A DNA stretch of 64,000 bases from Methanobrevibacter ruminantium M1 (GCF_000024185.1 NC_013790.1:496001-560000); one strand, 5' to 3'. Counted from the first letter of the stretch, positions 43,669-53,679 are shown. The notes: generated from the sequence alone by a model not told the origin. Numbers and translations are program-made.

Positions 43669-45633
43669 TTATTTTTTTAATTCAGCTAAATTCTCTTTTA
43701 ATAGTTTATAGATGTTTTCTGCACCGATGATTTCATCATCGCTGACATTCCAGCTTGAAGGGTACAATATGAACGGTTTGGATTGATCTCCGCCTGCTCC
43801 TCCATGGCTTCCAACCAATTCTTCAAATGCACATACCTCATCAGCTTCCTCATCATAGAAACTGTTAACCAAGATATCTGGTGTATGTTCAAATGAACTG
43901 GTTCTTTTTAGATGTTTAACGATATTGTCTCCAAATCCAAGAAGAGGGTTTTCACCATCGATTTCATCCCTGTCTAAGTAGTATGTTCCATTCTTTCCAA
44001 TGGCTAAATCGCCATGTTCTTGGGATTTAACTAAAATAAAACCAACATATTCATTATTTATAAGGCCAGGTATCAGTTCAGGGAAATAGCTGTTAAGTTC
44101 CTCATAGCTTAATCTATTAGTCCATTGGGTTAAATAGATCATTGCAAGGTTACCTGAAGCCAGTACAATTACTTCAGAGTCACTTAATTCCTTAGCTTCT
44201 TCTTTCTCTTTCTCTATTTTTTTATCTTTTCTTGCAAATGGAGTGTAATCCCCTACAAAATGGTCATCATTTGAAGTCATTTTTGCAAACATGGTCATGT
44301 CTTCTGGAAGCAATGATTTTACAAAGTCCTCAAAGGTTTGACCATATCTTTGGGTAAATGTGGCTCCGTTTGTTTGGCCATGGTCAGATTGAATTACGAA
44401 TTGATAATCTCTTGGAGAATATTTGTTTGCATCGGTCAAGTGTTTGATTTGCTGGTCCATTTGCCTTAATGCTATCCATGCGTCACTGTCTCTGACTCCA
44501 GAGTGGTGAGCTATTTCGTCATAGCCTAAATATGTTGAGTATGCAACATCAACATCTCCAACCATCATGTCTCCGATTAAGGTTGAAGTGTTGATTTCTC
44601 TCATAAAGACGTTTGTAGCAGCTCTTGTTGGAATATAAGCTATTCCACGGTTGATTCTTGGCCTTATGTTTTTGATGGAATGTGTGATTTGTGACCAGAT
44701 TTCACGTACAATATCTGCAAGGAACAATGAGACAATACGTGCAAAATTGCTTGGATTGGAAAATACTGAGTACCATGCCTTATTATAGAGTTTTCCAAAG
44801 TCCATTATCTTACTGAATGTAAATATTACATTGTCAGTATCTCCAGAGAATAAATTAGATCTGCTTGCTCCATTTTCTACAAGCAATCCATTACCATCTG
44901 AAATTCTCTTTTCCAATTCCGGCACATTGCTGATTCCAGAGCATTGCATCATCTGATTGCCATTGCTCTTTTCTATCCATCTGAATGCAACGATGCCTTC
45001 ATTATTTCCATGAAGGATTCCTGCCTGGCTTGCACCGGTTTGGGAAGACAAGTCAGTTTCCCACATTCTAAGATTGTAGTCTTCGCTTTCAATCATTTTT
45101 TTAAGAGTTGGCATGTCTCCTTTTTCAACTGCTTCACATAAAACATTATATGCAAGTCCGTCAATTTCAACGATTATAACGCCTGGATAATCCTTGACTT
45201 CATTTTTTGCATTCTTTTTGGCATCATTTAAAACGGATCTGTAATAGGAACTGTCATCATTAATTGTTATTAAGCTAGATAGCACTGTTGTAACGGCCGC
45301 CATTCCTAAAGGTGCAAGAATCATTGCAGCACCTTTGATTTCTATTCCAAATGATGGTGCGAGTAATTGAAGAAGGAGTCCGTTTAATATTAATGAACCT
45401 ATTCCGAAGGTCAATACTAAAAATGGCATAGCTATTCTTGTTAAAATAGGCCAGAGTATTGCATTTACTATACCTAGGAATAATACTAAAAGGAATATGT
45501 CACCAGTTTGGCTAATTTCGACTCCTAAACCTAAAATACTTATAAGATATATTCCTATCATATTTCCAATAAATACGATTAAACTTCTTTTTAAACTTTT
45601 TTTCGGAATTTCTTTTCCCTTAATAATTTCCAT
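43669..45633 (-). CDS. Fusion of a holin-like membrane domain and a type I phosphodiesterase
   Basis: A 654-residue protein. Residues 15-125 hold four membrane helices of the kind described as phage holin superfamily IV. From about 148 on it is an alkaline-phosphatase-superfamily phosphodiesterase/nucleotide pyrophosphatase domain with metal-ligand motifs VIIVEIDGLAYNV, YLGYDEIAHHSG, IQSDHGQTNG and ELVGSHGG. The active domain is probably held at the membrane, perhaps outside the cell. Substrate is unknown; phospholipid, polyprenyl or nucleotide phosphoesters are possible. It appears to be a single-gene unit. Confidence 0.85.
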   Translation of the reverse strand: MEIIKGKEIPKKSLKRSLIVFIGNMIGIYLISILGLGVEISQTGDIFLLVLFLGIVNAILWPILTRIAMPFLVLTFGIGSLILNGLLLQLLAPSFGIEIKGAAMILAPLGMAAVTTVLSSLITINDDSSYYRSVLNDAKKNAKNEVKDYPGVIIVEIDGLAYNVLCEAVEKGDMPTLKKMIESEDYNLRMWETDLSSQTGASQAGILHGNNEGIVAFRWIEKSNGNQMMQCSGISNVPELEKRISDGNGLLVENGASRSNLFSGDTDNVIFTFSKIMDFGKLYNKAWYSVFSNPSNFARIVSLFLADIVREIWSQITHSIKNIRPRINRGIAYIPTRAATNVFMREINTSTLIGDMMVGDVDVAYSTYLGYDEIAHHSGVRDSDAWIALRQMDQQIKHLTDANKYSPRDYQFVIQSDHGQTNGATFTQRYGQTFEDFVKSLLPEDMTMFAKMTSNDDHFVGDYTPFARKDKKIEKEKEEAKELSDSEVIVLASGNLAMIYLTQWTNRLSYEELNSYFPELIPGLINNEYVGFILVKSQEHGDLAIGKNGTYYLDRDEIDGENPLLGFGDNIVKHLKRTSSFEHTPDILVNSFYDEEADEVCAFEELVGSHGGAGGDQSKPFILYPSSWNVSDDEIIGAENIYKLLKENLAELKK

Positions 45634-46060
45634 ATAATCAGCGCCAAGTATTAATTTTAAAATTTTAGAACAAAGTAGGTTTGTAAATTAAACATTATAT
45701 ATTTAAAGTTTGTACTTTATAGTATATATTCTAATGAAAATTAATTATTTATTCTTTTGTATTGTTCATTGTTATTTTTTTTAATCTTTTTTATCTATTT
45801 TCTAATCTTTTTTTATCTTATCTTTTTAAATCGTTAATCTTTTTTATCTATTTTCTAATCTTTTTTTATCTTATCTTTTTAAATCGTTAATCTTTTTTAT
45901 CTATTTTCTAATCTTTTTTTATCTTATCTTTTTAAATCCTTAATCTTTTAAATTCTTATTTTTAATTCTTATTTTTTTTAAACAAATTTTAAATATTACT
46001 TTTTAAAAAAAATATTAATGTCTCATTAGAGAGTTTTAAAATTATATTATGGGTGTTAAT
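45634..46060. repeat. Intergenic region with a 53-bp tandem repeat
   Basis: Between divergent genes. From 45781 to about 45950 a 53-base unit (TTAATCTTTTTTATCTATTT, then TCTAATCTTTTTTTATC and TTATCTTTTTAAATCGT) occurs three times almost perfectly, with a partial fourth. The strand is nearly pure T, A and C. No gene is visible. Confidence 0.85.
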
Positions 46061-46888
46061 ATGGAAATAATGGAAATAATTAAAGATTCTTTTCTATTTC
46101 CATCTAAAAACTTAGGAACCTTCTCAATTTATGTTGTATTGTCAGTATTAGTTGCAACATTTACTTTTGGAGGAATATTCTCCTATTTATTAGGGTTTAT
46201 TGGCTCTGAGTACATTTTAATAGGCGGATTAACTCTTGTATTTGCAATGTTAATTGGATGGGTAATGTCTGGTTATGAAATCAGCATTATTAAATCTGGT
46301 ATTGACCTTGATGATGAAGTTCCTGAGTTTAAATGGTGGGATAATTTTATTACAGGTTTTTTAAACTTTATTGTTGCAATCGTTTACTTTATAATTCCTG
46401 CTTTTATTGTGGGAGTTGTAGGATATCTTATAAATATTAATGACAAACTTATGGCAGTTGCTCAAGAGATTTCTTCACTCTATCCAAATATTTTCTTGAC
46501 AAGTTCTCCGGATATTGCATTTGAGGCATTGTCTCAAGCAATAATTGAATTAATAGTTCCTTTAGCTATTCTCATTATTGTTGCTCTAATTGTATTTGTA
46601 ATCTTTTTATTCCTCCAATCCATGGCTGAAGCAAGATTGGCAAATACGGGTAGTTTAAGTGAAGCTTTAAACATTTTTGAAGCAGCTAAAGATATAAAAC
46701 GAATTGGTGTACGTAAAGTAATTATAGTAATCTTATTAGTTTTTGTAATTATTGGTGTTATTGGGATGGTTACATCTGTTATATTTAACTATGTGCCAAC
46801 ATTATCAATTCTTTCAATTATAATAAGCCCATACTTAGTATTCTTTGCTCAAAGGGCTACTGGATTATTATATTCTGATATAGCTTAA
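46061..46888 (+). CDS. DUF4013-like membrane protein
   Basis: A 275-residue membrane protein with about six helices. EFKWWDNFITGFLNFIVAIVY near residue 90 and FFAQRATGLLYSDIA at the end match what I recall of DUF4013 proteins, which are frequent in Methanobrevibacter and have no known function. The ATG at 46061 with GGTG five bases upstream is preferred over an in-frame ATG at 46049, whose own sequence would contain that site. Confidence 0.75.
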   Translation: MEIMEIIKDSFLFPSKNLGTFSIYVVLSVLVATFTFGGIFSYLLGFIGSEYILIGGLTLVFAMLIGWVMSGYEISIIKSGIDLDDEVPEFKWWDNFITGFLNFIVAIVYFIIPAFIVGVVGYLININDKLMAVAQEISSLYPNIFLTSSPDIAFEALSQAIIELIVPLAILIIVALIVFVIFLFLQSMAEARLANTGSLSEALNIFEAAKDIKRIGVRKVIIVILLVFVIIGVIGMVTSVIFNYVPTLSILSIIISPYLVFFAQRATGLLYSDIA

Positions 46889-47200
46889 TATTTTAAGCTA
46901 TTCTTTTTTCTTTTTTTTTAAATCTGTTTTTAGTTTATTATTTTAAATTAGGTCTTATCTTTTTTTTTATCAGTGTGTTCACAATAACTTAATTTTTTAG
47001 GGATTAAACTTCATTTATACCTTTAAATCTTTAAAATGATGTTTCTATGGTTTAGATATGTAAATCTTTAATTATTGGTTGAAAAACTTTAAAAAGAAGT
47101 AATGATTTTTTTATTGGTTAAAATAAATTTAAAAATTTAGTTCATGTGGTATAGTTGAAAAATTTAAAAAAAAGTTATAAGCAATCAAAAGATTGCTTAT
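46889..47200. other. AT-rich gap between convergent genes
   Basis: No gene, repeat or structured RNA recognised. Both neighbours point into this region. Confidence 0.5.
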
Positions 47201-47662
47201 TTAATTTTTTGGTGCTACATATAACCTTACACCTTGGGTGATTAAAGCTACGCCTATAAGTACTGCAGCGAAAATCGGTTGGGTAAGTGAAAAGCCTCCA
47301 AGGCCTAATGCAATAACACCTAAGATTATAATCAATATTGAAGCAATCTTTGATACGCCTTCTCCTGCAAAGATACCTGCTACACCTATTAAGATCATTA
47401 AGATACCAATAATGTAGAATTGGAATCCTAAAAGGAAGGACAATGCATCAATGTTGAATATGAATAGCAAACCGAATATGATTGCAAGAATTCCAATAAT
47501 TATATTGAGTGCTGAAAATTCGGTTAGAATTGATGCTATACCTAAGAATAGTAAGCTAACTCCAATCATGATGGATACTAATCCGGAACTAACCAAAGGG
47601 AAAATTATGAAAATTAATCCTAAAATTATGGATAATATTCCAGATACTTTATTAGGTTCCAT
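47201..47662 (-). CDS. DUF308/HdeD-like membrane protein
   Basis: A 153-residue, very hydrophobic protein with six predicted helices arranged as repeats of GxxxxxxGxxxIxxP/N turns (GLIFIIFPLVSSGLVSIMIG, FGLLFIFNIDALSFLLG). This pattern is typical of the DUF308/HdeD family, linked in bacteria to acid resistance. Role in archaea unknown. AGGAGG lies upstream of the ATG. It seems monocistronic. Confidence 0.75.
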   Translation of the reverse strand: MEPNKVSGILSIILGLIFIIFPLVSSGLVSIMIGVSLLFLGIASILTEFSALNIIIGILAIIFGLLFIFNIDALSFLLGFQFYIIGILMILIGVAGIFAGEGVSKIASILIIILGVIALGLGGFSLTQPIFAAVLIGVALITQGVRLYVAPKN

Positions 47663-47952
47663 GTTTTTCCTCCTAAATTTTTATTACTCACTTAAGTGAG
47701 AAATTTAAAAGCATTTATGCTTTTAATATTAATTATGTAGGTATTAATATTTAATTATTGACTTAGTTATCATAGTATTTTAAGAATTTGCTTTTATAAC
47801 ACAAAATAAGCAAAAATAGAAATTATTTATTTTAAAATTTTTATGAAAAAATAGATTTATTTGTTTAAAAAATTCATAAGAAAAAATAGAAATTTTGTTT
47901 AAAAATCAAGAAAAAATTAAAATTAAAAAAAAGAATAATGAGAGATTAACTC

Positions 47953-49473
47953 TCATTGTTTAATTTTGTTATCCTTTAGCCGTAACGTTAGAAGGAAAAC
48001 CACTCCCATAATGAGAGCTGTTACCTGCATTACGAATGCCATGGTATTTTGAATAATGATGTTTGCAACATCTACAAGGGTACTGTCCTGTTTAAGATCA
48101 TCTATAGTAGCAACTTTTTGGAAGTAATTTGCAACTTCAAGTTGGAATTGTTCGTCTCCTGAATGATCTGGTGCATAGGTATCGACAGCAGTGCTGATAC
48201 CGCCCATAACTCCGAGAATTAAAATTATTCCAATAACTGCTGTACCCATTGATTCACCTAATGAGGTACCGGTTGAATTAACACCTGATGCGTTATTTTG
48301 ACTTTCTGCAGGAATATTGCTTAATGAAATATCAGTACATAAAGCCATAATGAAACCAAGTCCAGCACCTAATACTAATAATCCTGGTAATAATGTCCAA
48401 AGTGTTGTATCAAGTCTAAATTGATAACTTAACATTAAACATCCAATAATTGCCATTATGCATCCTATTGCCATAATTTTCTTGTGACTTAATTTTTCTG
48501 TTAAACTTGGAGCCAATACTGCAAAAATAAGCAAACCTAAAGTTAATGGAAGAGTAGTCACACCAGTATTGAATGCATTTAACTGCAATACGCTTTGCAA
48601 GAATAGGGAAACTGCAAATAATCCCCCACCCATTGCAAGGTAAGATAATAACAAAATTATAGTTCCTACACGTAAATTTCTGTCTTTAAATAGTTCCATA
48701 TCAAGTAATGGTACTTTGCCATTTCTTTTTCTTCTGATTTCAAAGTATGCAAAGGCAACTAATGCAATTAATCCTACTACAATTATGCCTATGCTTGTTG
48801 TGAAATCTTTAGATAGTGACAAGATACCTAGTACTAATAAAACAAGGCCGATAAATGAAATTATAGCGCCTGAAATGTCTAAATCGCTTCTAGATTCAGT
48901 AGGTTCGAAATGAGGTATGCTATTTCTGAATATTAAAATAACGAAAACGATTATCAATTCAACTGCAAATCCATATCTCCAACTTAAAAATGTTGTCATG
49001 ACCCCACCGAAGAGTGGGCCTACAGCGGCTGCAACTGCACCCATAACACCTACAATCGCCAAAGCAACTGTACGTTTTTCACCAGAATATGTTCCACTTA
49101 TGATGGAAACGGTTGCAGGCATCATTAATGCACCAGCAACACCTTCAATTGCTGCCCATCCAACAAATAACATTCCAGCACTTGAACTTATTGATGCGGT
49201 GAATGTACCTACACCATAAAGAGCAGTACCTATTAAAAACAGTTTCTTTTTATCCACTATGTCTTGAAGCTTTGCACTTAAGAGCATAAATGCTGCAGTG
49301 ATGAGAGTATAAAATGACATGATTGATTGAATTGTACTGACGTCAGTATTCAAGTCAACAACAACCTGTGAAATACTCACATTCATGAATGTAGCGTCTA
49401 AAGCTACAATAAAGGAAGCAAGAGCCACGACTATTAGTGGAACCCAAGAATTTTCCTTAATGGTTTCATTCAT
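47953..49473 (-). CDS. MFS multidrug exporter, DHA2 (EmrB/QacA) type
   Basis: A 506-residue transporter with 14 predicted helices. Family motifs visible: LDATFMNVSISQVVVDL in helix 1 (motif D1), KLQDIVDKKKLFLIG (motif A) and VGVMGAVAAAVGPLFGG (motif C, antiporter). The ATG at 49473 is preceded by GGAGG and is preferred over an in-frame upstream start at 49500. It probably exports drugs or toxic metabolites by proton antiport; no regulator gene is adjacent. Confidence 0.9.
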   Translation of the reverse strand: MNETIKENSWVPLIVVALASFIVALDATFMNVSISQVVVDLNTDVSTIQSIMSFYTLITAAFMLLSAKLQDIVDKKKLFLIGTALYGVGTFTASISSSAGMLFVGWAAIEGVAGALMMPATVSIISGTYSGEKRTVALAIVGVMGAVAAAVGPLFGGVMTTFLSWRYGFAVELIIVFVILIFRNSIPHFEPTESRSDLDISGAIISFIGLVLLVLGILSLSKDFTTSIGIIVVGLIALVAFAYFEIRRKRNGKVPLLDMELFKDRNLRVGTIILLLSYLAMGGGLFAVSLFLQSVLQLNAFNTGVTTLPLTLGLLIFAVLAPSLTEKLSHKKIMAIGCIMAIIGCLMLSYQFRLDTTLWTLLPGLLVLGAGLGFIMALCTDISLSNIPAESQNNASGVNSTGTSLGESMGTAVIGIILILGVMGGISTAVDTYAPDHSGDEQFQLEVANYFQKVATIDDLKQDSTLVDVANIIIQNTMAFVMQVTALIMGVVFLLTLRLKDNKIKQ

Positions 49474-49500
49474 ATTTTTTAATCCTCCAATAATTATCAC

Positions 49501-49946
49501 ATTTAACCGTATGGTCTAATATAAAAATCATAATTAGTTTATGTTTTTTATAGGGACATTATGTCATATGTAATTCTCTTTTTGTTTAATTAAATAGTTT
49601 TGGATATTTTTTAAGGAGTTGCCTTATTTTTTGATTTTTTGGAGTTTAACTTCAATATTTTGGTTGAAAACAACTTACTTTGGAAAATGAAGCCCTTATT
49701 GTATATATTTATTTATTAACCATATTATTTTCATATTAGTCTTGTAAAATTAGTTTATTGTTTTGTCTTAAGTTTGTTATGGATGGTTAATTATTATATT
49801 AGTCTTGTAAAATTAGTTTATTATGTATTAAATTTGTTAAGAATGACTAATTATTATATTAATACTGTAAAATTAGTTAATTATGTATAAAATTTGATAA
49901 AATTAGTTAAAAAAAGAGTTATGATGTAAAGATTCCTGGGATTGGA
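49501..49946. repeat. Intergenic region with a 60-63 bp degenerate tandem repeat
   Basis: Three units with CTTGTAAAATTAGTTTATT or close variants begin at 49741, 49804 and 49864, each followed by TTAATTATTATATTA-type sequence. No gene is visible. The last part reaches to the 3' end of the tRNA. Confidence 0.7.
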
Positions 49947-50056
49947 TGCCGGGGGCGGGATTCGAACCCGCGATCTCACGGTATCCCAGGAAAAAAGTCA
50001 GAGCACGCTTAGTTACCCTATGAGCCGTGCGCTCTAACCAGCTGAGCCACCCCGGC
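49947..50056 (-). tRNA. tRNA-Met (CAT), elongator type, with intron
   Basis: Minus strand. The mature ends pair as GCCGGGG / CCCCGGC with discriminator A. D arm is GCTCAGCTGGTTAGAGC, anticodon stem CACGG / CCGTG with loop CTCATA-A (anticodon CAT), and T arm GCGGG TTCGAAT CCCGC. A 36-base insertion (about 49983-50018) follows position 37, the standard archaeal intron site. Exon 1 is 50056-50019 and exon 2 49982-49947; the exact splice points may shift by a base or two. The acceptor stem differs from archaeal initiator tRNA, so the elongator is preferred. A CAT tRNA-Ile that is later modified cannot be fully excluded. CCA is not encoded. Confidence 0.93.
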
Positions 50057-50088
50057 ATCAGACAGTAATAAAATTTATATTGTTTATA

Positions 50089-50102
50089 GTTTATATACTT
50101 TT
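50089..50102 (-). promoter_or_regulatory. Candidate box A of the tRNA gene
   Basis: On the minus strand AAAAGTATATAAAC, centred about 39 bases before the tRNA 5' end, leaving room for a short leader. It matches archaeal TATA boxes well. Confidence 0.5.
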
Positions 50103-50180
50103 GGTTTTATTCGATTTTTTTCAATAATTTTTTATAGAACTTTTATCATAATTATATAATGATATAATAATAAGTTGAAA

Positions 50181-50261
50181 AATATTTGGAATTTCATAGT
50201 TTGTGGAGTTTCATTGAAAAGAATATTTGGAATTTCATAGTTTGTGGAGTTTCATTGAAAA
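50181..50261. repeat. 41-bp tandem duplication upstream of the SAH hydrolase gene
   Basis: A unit starting AATATTTGGAATTTCATAG and ending TGGAGTTTCATTGAAAA occurs twice with period 41, at 50181 and 50222. It lies 55 bases before the start codon and so in the promoter or leader of the gene. Confidence 0.85.
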
Positions 50262-50316
50262 ATATTTTAAGATTCACTTTTATTATTAATTTTTTAAAAA
50301 AACAGAGGTTATATTT

Positions 50317-51567
50317 ATGAGCAATGTTAAAGACATGTCTCTTGCGGATGAAGGTATTCGTAAGATCAAATGGGTTCAAAAGCATATGCCTGTTCTTGAA
50401 CATATTAAAAAACAATTTGAAGAAGAAAAGCCTTTTGAAGGAATCACTATTGGTTCATGTTTACATTTAGAACCTAAAACTGTTAATTTAGGTTTGACCT
50501 TACAAGCTGGTGGCGCTGAAGTTGCAATGACTGGCTGCAATCCATTATCCACTCACGATGATGCTGCAGCAGGTGCAGCAGCTCTCGGATTACACATATA
50601 CGGCTGGAGAGAACAAACTGATGAAGAATACTACGAAGCTATCGACAATGTACTTTCCCACAAGCCAGATGTAATCATCGACGACGGTGCAGACATGATC
50701 ATGTACCTTCACGAAAAACGCCCAGAGCTATTGGAAAACATCAAAGGGGCTTGTGAAGAGACAACAACCGGTGTACACAGATTGGAAGCAATGCATGCAG
50801 ACGGAGCACTTAAGTTCCCAGTCATCGCAGTAAACGACGCATACACCAAATATTTATTTGACAACCGTTACGGAACCGGACAATCCTCCCTTGACGCAAT
50901 CATGGGAACCACCAACATGCTTATCGCAGGTAAAAACGTAGTCGTCTGCGGATACGGCTGGTGCGGTCGTGGAGTAGCATCAAGAGCAGCAGGACTCGGA
51001 GCAAACGTAATTGTAACAGAAGTAGACCCAATCAGAGCACTTGAAGCAAGAATGGATGGTTACAGAGTAATGAAAATTAGAGAAGCAGTGAAAATCGCAG
51101 ACCTTGTAGTAACCGTAACAGGAAACATAGACATCATCCATGGAGATGACTTCAAATACATGAAAGACGGATGCATGCTCTCAAACTCAGGCCACTTCAA
51201 TGTGGAAATCAACAGAGGCGACCTTGAAGCACAATCAGTAAGCTGCGAAGAGGTTAGAGAAAGCATTGAAATGTTTACCATGAAAGACGGCAGAAAAATT
51301 TATCTTTTAGCAGACGGAAGACTTGTAAACCTTGCAGCAGCAAGAGGACAAGGACACCCTGCTGAAATCATGGACATGAGTTTTGCTGTGCAAGCATTAT
51401 CTGCCAAATACATTGTAGAAAATGACTTGTCATTAGGTGTTGAAAAGGCACCGGACAGCATTGATGATGAAGTTGCCAGATTAAAGCTTAAAGCTATGGG
51501 AATTGAAATTGACGACCTTTCCGAACGTCAGAAAGATTATCTTGCGGACTGGAGAGAAGGTACTTAA
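50317..51567 (+). CDS. ahcY: Adenosylhomocysteinase family (S-inosylhomocysteine hydrolase in methanogens)
   Basis: A 416-residue SAH hydrolase homologue. It shows the NAD-binding GYGWCGRGVASRAAGLGANVIVTE, the substrate region ETTTGVHRL, DNRYGTGQS and the C-terminal ARGQGHPAEIMDMSFAVQAL. In methanogens this family has been reported to act on S-inosylhomocysteine after deamination of SAH, so the annotation S-inosyl-L-homocysteine hydrolase may be more exact. It recycles the product of SAM-dependent methylation. GAGGT precedes the ATG. The gene body is richer in C-ending codons than its neighbours, suggesting high expression. Confidence 0.93.
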   Translation: MSNVKDMSLADEGIRKIKWVQKHMPVLEHIKKQFEEEKPFEGITIGSCLHLEPKTVNLGLTLQAGGAEVAMTGCNPLSTHDDAAAGAAALGLHIYGWREQTDEEYYEAIDNVLSHKPDVIIDDGADMIMYLHEKRPELLENIKGACEETTTGVHRLEAMHADGALKFPVIAVNDAYTKYLFDNRYGTGQSSLDAIMGTTNMLIAGKNVVVCGYGWCGRGVASRAAGLGANVIVTEVDPIRALEARMDGYRVMKIREAVKIADLVVTVTGNIDIIHGDDFKYMKDGCMLSNSGHFNVEINRGDLEAQSVSCEEVRESIEMFTMKDGRKIYLLADGRLVNLAAARGQGHPAEIMDMSFAVQALSAKYIVENDLSLGVEKAPDSIDDEVARLKLKAMGIEIDDLSERQKDYLADWREGT

Positions 51568-51787
51568 TTTCACCTTCAATCTTTATTATTTTTTTAAAAT
51601 TATTCTCATTTAAATGGTTGATTTTTTTATTTTATATTAAATTCATAATCATTTAAATGGTTAATTTTTTATTTTTATTTTAAATTTATCCTCTTTTAGA
51701 GGATTAATTTTTTCTATTTATTTTTATTTTTTATTTATTTTCATTTTTATAATCTATTTGATTTTAATAATTTAATTAACTGATATC

Positions 51788-52453
51788 ATGTCTTATTTTC
51801 GCTATATTGATAATGGAGAAGGCCCTACAAAGCTATTTATCGGAGGAGTTCATGGGGATGAAGGCAAGCATGTCCTTCCTTTAATCAAGCTTCTAAAAAG
51901 AGAGGATTTTTCCTCTGGACAGATTTACATTTATAATTTTGACAGGACTCCATATATCTCTACAATACATAGGGAATTTTATCAATCAGAACAAGGCAAG
52001 AAGATATTGGATTTGGTAGATTATTACAAGCCTGATTTTTATACAGAACTTCATTCATATAATATTAAGCATTTTGATAGATTGACTAGTCTTGATAGGC
52101 TTGACAGCGAAGGGATTCCTCCTTTAATCGATTGTGGTCAATATGTATTGTGCAGTTCTGTTTCTCCTTTGATTAGACGTAAGCATTTCACTAAAGAAGC
52201 AATATGTCAAACTTTAGAGTTTCCTATATTCAGAGGAGAAGACTTAAAGCTTAGTGATGATGAATTGCTTGAAAAATACGATTTTGATTATGACTTGTCT
52301 GTAAAGGAGTATATGGCCTTTTTAAGACTGATTACCCTTAGCAAGAATAGGGATGACTTTGAAAAAAGAGTTTTAAAGGATTATAAGAAACAGGCTGATC
52401 TTGCTTTAAAATACGTTAAAATAATTTATGGATTGAATTTTCCACGTTATTAG
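51788..52453 (+). CDS. DUF2119-like protein, zinc-carboxypeptidase/deacylase-like
   Basis: A 221-residue soluble protein. GGVHGDEG (residues 19-26) gives the HxxE zinc-binding motif of the M14 carboxypeptidase / AstE-ASPA superfamily, and YTELHSYN supplies the third ligand. This suggests a metal-dependent amide or ester hydrolase. I recall archaeal proteins of this kind being called DUF2119. Substrate unknown. It appears to stand alone between the SAH hydrolase gene and the convergent FEN-1 gene. Confidence 0.7.
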   Translation: MSYFRYIDNGEGPTKLFIGGVHGDEGKHVLPLIKLLKREDFSSGQIYIYNFDRTPYISTIHREFYQSEQGKKILDLVDYYKPDFYTELHSYNIKHFDRLTSLDRLDSEGIPPLIDCGQYVLCSSVSPLIRRKHFTKEAICQTLEFPIFRGEDLKLSDDELLEKYDFDYDLSVKEYMAFLRLITLSKNRDDFEKRVLKDYKKQADLALKYVKIIYGLNFPRY

Positions 52454-52600
52454 GGTATTTTCTATTCTTATGTTTTAATTCCCACTTGTTGGGGCTTTTT
52501 TCTTATTTTTTATGGTTTTTATTTTCCACGTATTTTGAGTATTTATTTTTTTATTTATTTATTTATTTTTTAAAAATAGTTGAGATTGGGTTTAAATTAA

Positions 52601-53587
52601 TTAAAACCAATCTTCTAAGCTTTTTTGGGTTGAACTTAATTTTTTTAGCTTGTCTGCAACATTTAGGACTCTAGTCTCAGAGAATCCATGTTCTTCGCAC
52701 ATGAATTCACAGAGTTTTTCCTTATCCGCGCTTTTAAACTTAATCTTATAGTCTGTATTGACATCATGGCTTAAGAATATTTCTCTAAGCTCATCTGGTT
52801 CAACTTCAACATCAGTAATTCCCTTTTGAACCAATATGTCTTCAAGACTATTCTGTCTGATTAATTTAAGCCCAGTTTTTGCACCGATTCCATAGATTCC
52901 TTCATTGAAGTCGGTTCCTACCATCAATGCAACATCCACTAATTGTTCTCTGCTAAGGTCTATCTCTGTTAGGACCTTATCAAGTTCAAGATATTCGAGG
53001 TTTGATAGTCCTCCGCTTAATGTAAGGTTTCTTATGATACGAGGTGCTCCAAAGAGTAAGCAGTCATAATCTTGGGAAGCAACGGCCCAAGCATCTCCAT
53101 TTTTAACCATATATGCTCCTTGAGCTTCACCCTCTCCTTTTGCCTGTACATAGGGGATTCCCATATATTCAAGAAGTTTTTTAGAGGATTCTATAATGTA
53201 AGGTGATAATCTGGAGCTTCTTATTGCATATTTTCTGGCCTCTTCAATGTTTCCTGCTGCCTTTGCCTCTTCATACTTCTGGTTTGCCTCTTCCCTTAAG
53301 GCCCTTCTTTTTTCAACGGTTTTTGTCTTATATTCTGAGACATCTCCATCAAATACATAGACTGGTTTTATTCCTTTATCCACTATTGAAGCTGTTCTAT
53401 ATAGAATTCCGCTTAAATGGGATGTTACATTTCCATTTGCATCCATTAAGGGACTGCCGTCCCTTTGGCGAATTCCAGATAGGAATTGATAAAGTGTGTT
53501 ATATGCATCTATTGCTACAGTTCTGCCTTCTAAATCCTTTAGGTTTATCTCTTCGGCAGTAACTATATCCTTAAACTTAACTCCCAT
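52601..53587 (-). CDS. fen: Flap endonuclease FEN-1
   Basis: A structure-specific nuclease that removes 5' flaps in replication and repair. The 328 residues contain the N nuclease region (MGVKFKDIV, VAIDAYNTLYQFL, YVFDGD) and the I region (AKGEGEAQGAYM, ASQDYDCLLFG, VGTDFNEGIYGIGAKTGL), each with the expected acidic residues. The C-terminal QKSLEDWF is a PCNA-binding motif. The start at 53587 makes Gly2 follow Met directly, as in all FEN-1 proteins, with GGTGG upstream; an in-frame ATG three codons earlier is less likely. Confidence 0.95.
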   Translation of the reverse strand: MGVKFKDIVTAEEINLKDLEGRTVAIDAYNTLYQFLSGIRQRDGSPLMDANGNVTSHLSGILYRTASIVDKGIKPVYVFDGDVSEYKTKTVEKRRALREEANQKYEEAKAAGNIEEARKYAIRSSRLSPYIIESSKKLLEYMGIPYVQAKGEGEAQGAYMVKNGDAWAVASQDYDCLLFGAPRIIRNLTLSGGLSNLEYLELDKVLTEIDLSREQLVDVALMVGTDFNEGIYGIGAKTGLKLIRQNSLEDILVQKGITDVEVEPDELREIFLSHDVNTDYKIKFKSADKEKLCEFMCEEHGFSETRVLNVADKLKKLSSTQKSLEDWF

Positions 53588-53679
53588 ATCATCCACCTTA
53601 ATTTTTCATTTTGAAAGTTTAACTATTTTTTTCTTATAAGATACTTATATTCTTATTTTACTAAATAATTTTTTGGCAA

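Noticed and set aside
45781-45950. Possible CRISPR array
   Set aside because: Units are contiguous with no unique spacers, low complexity, and no cas genes are nearby. The other tandem repeats in the window fail for the same reasons.
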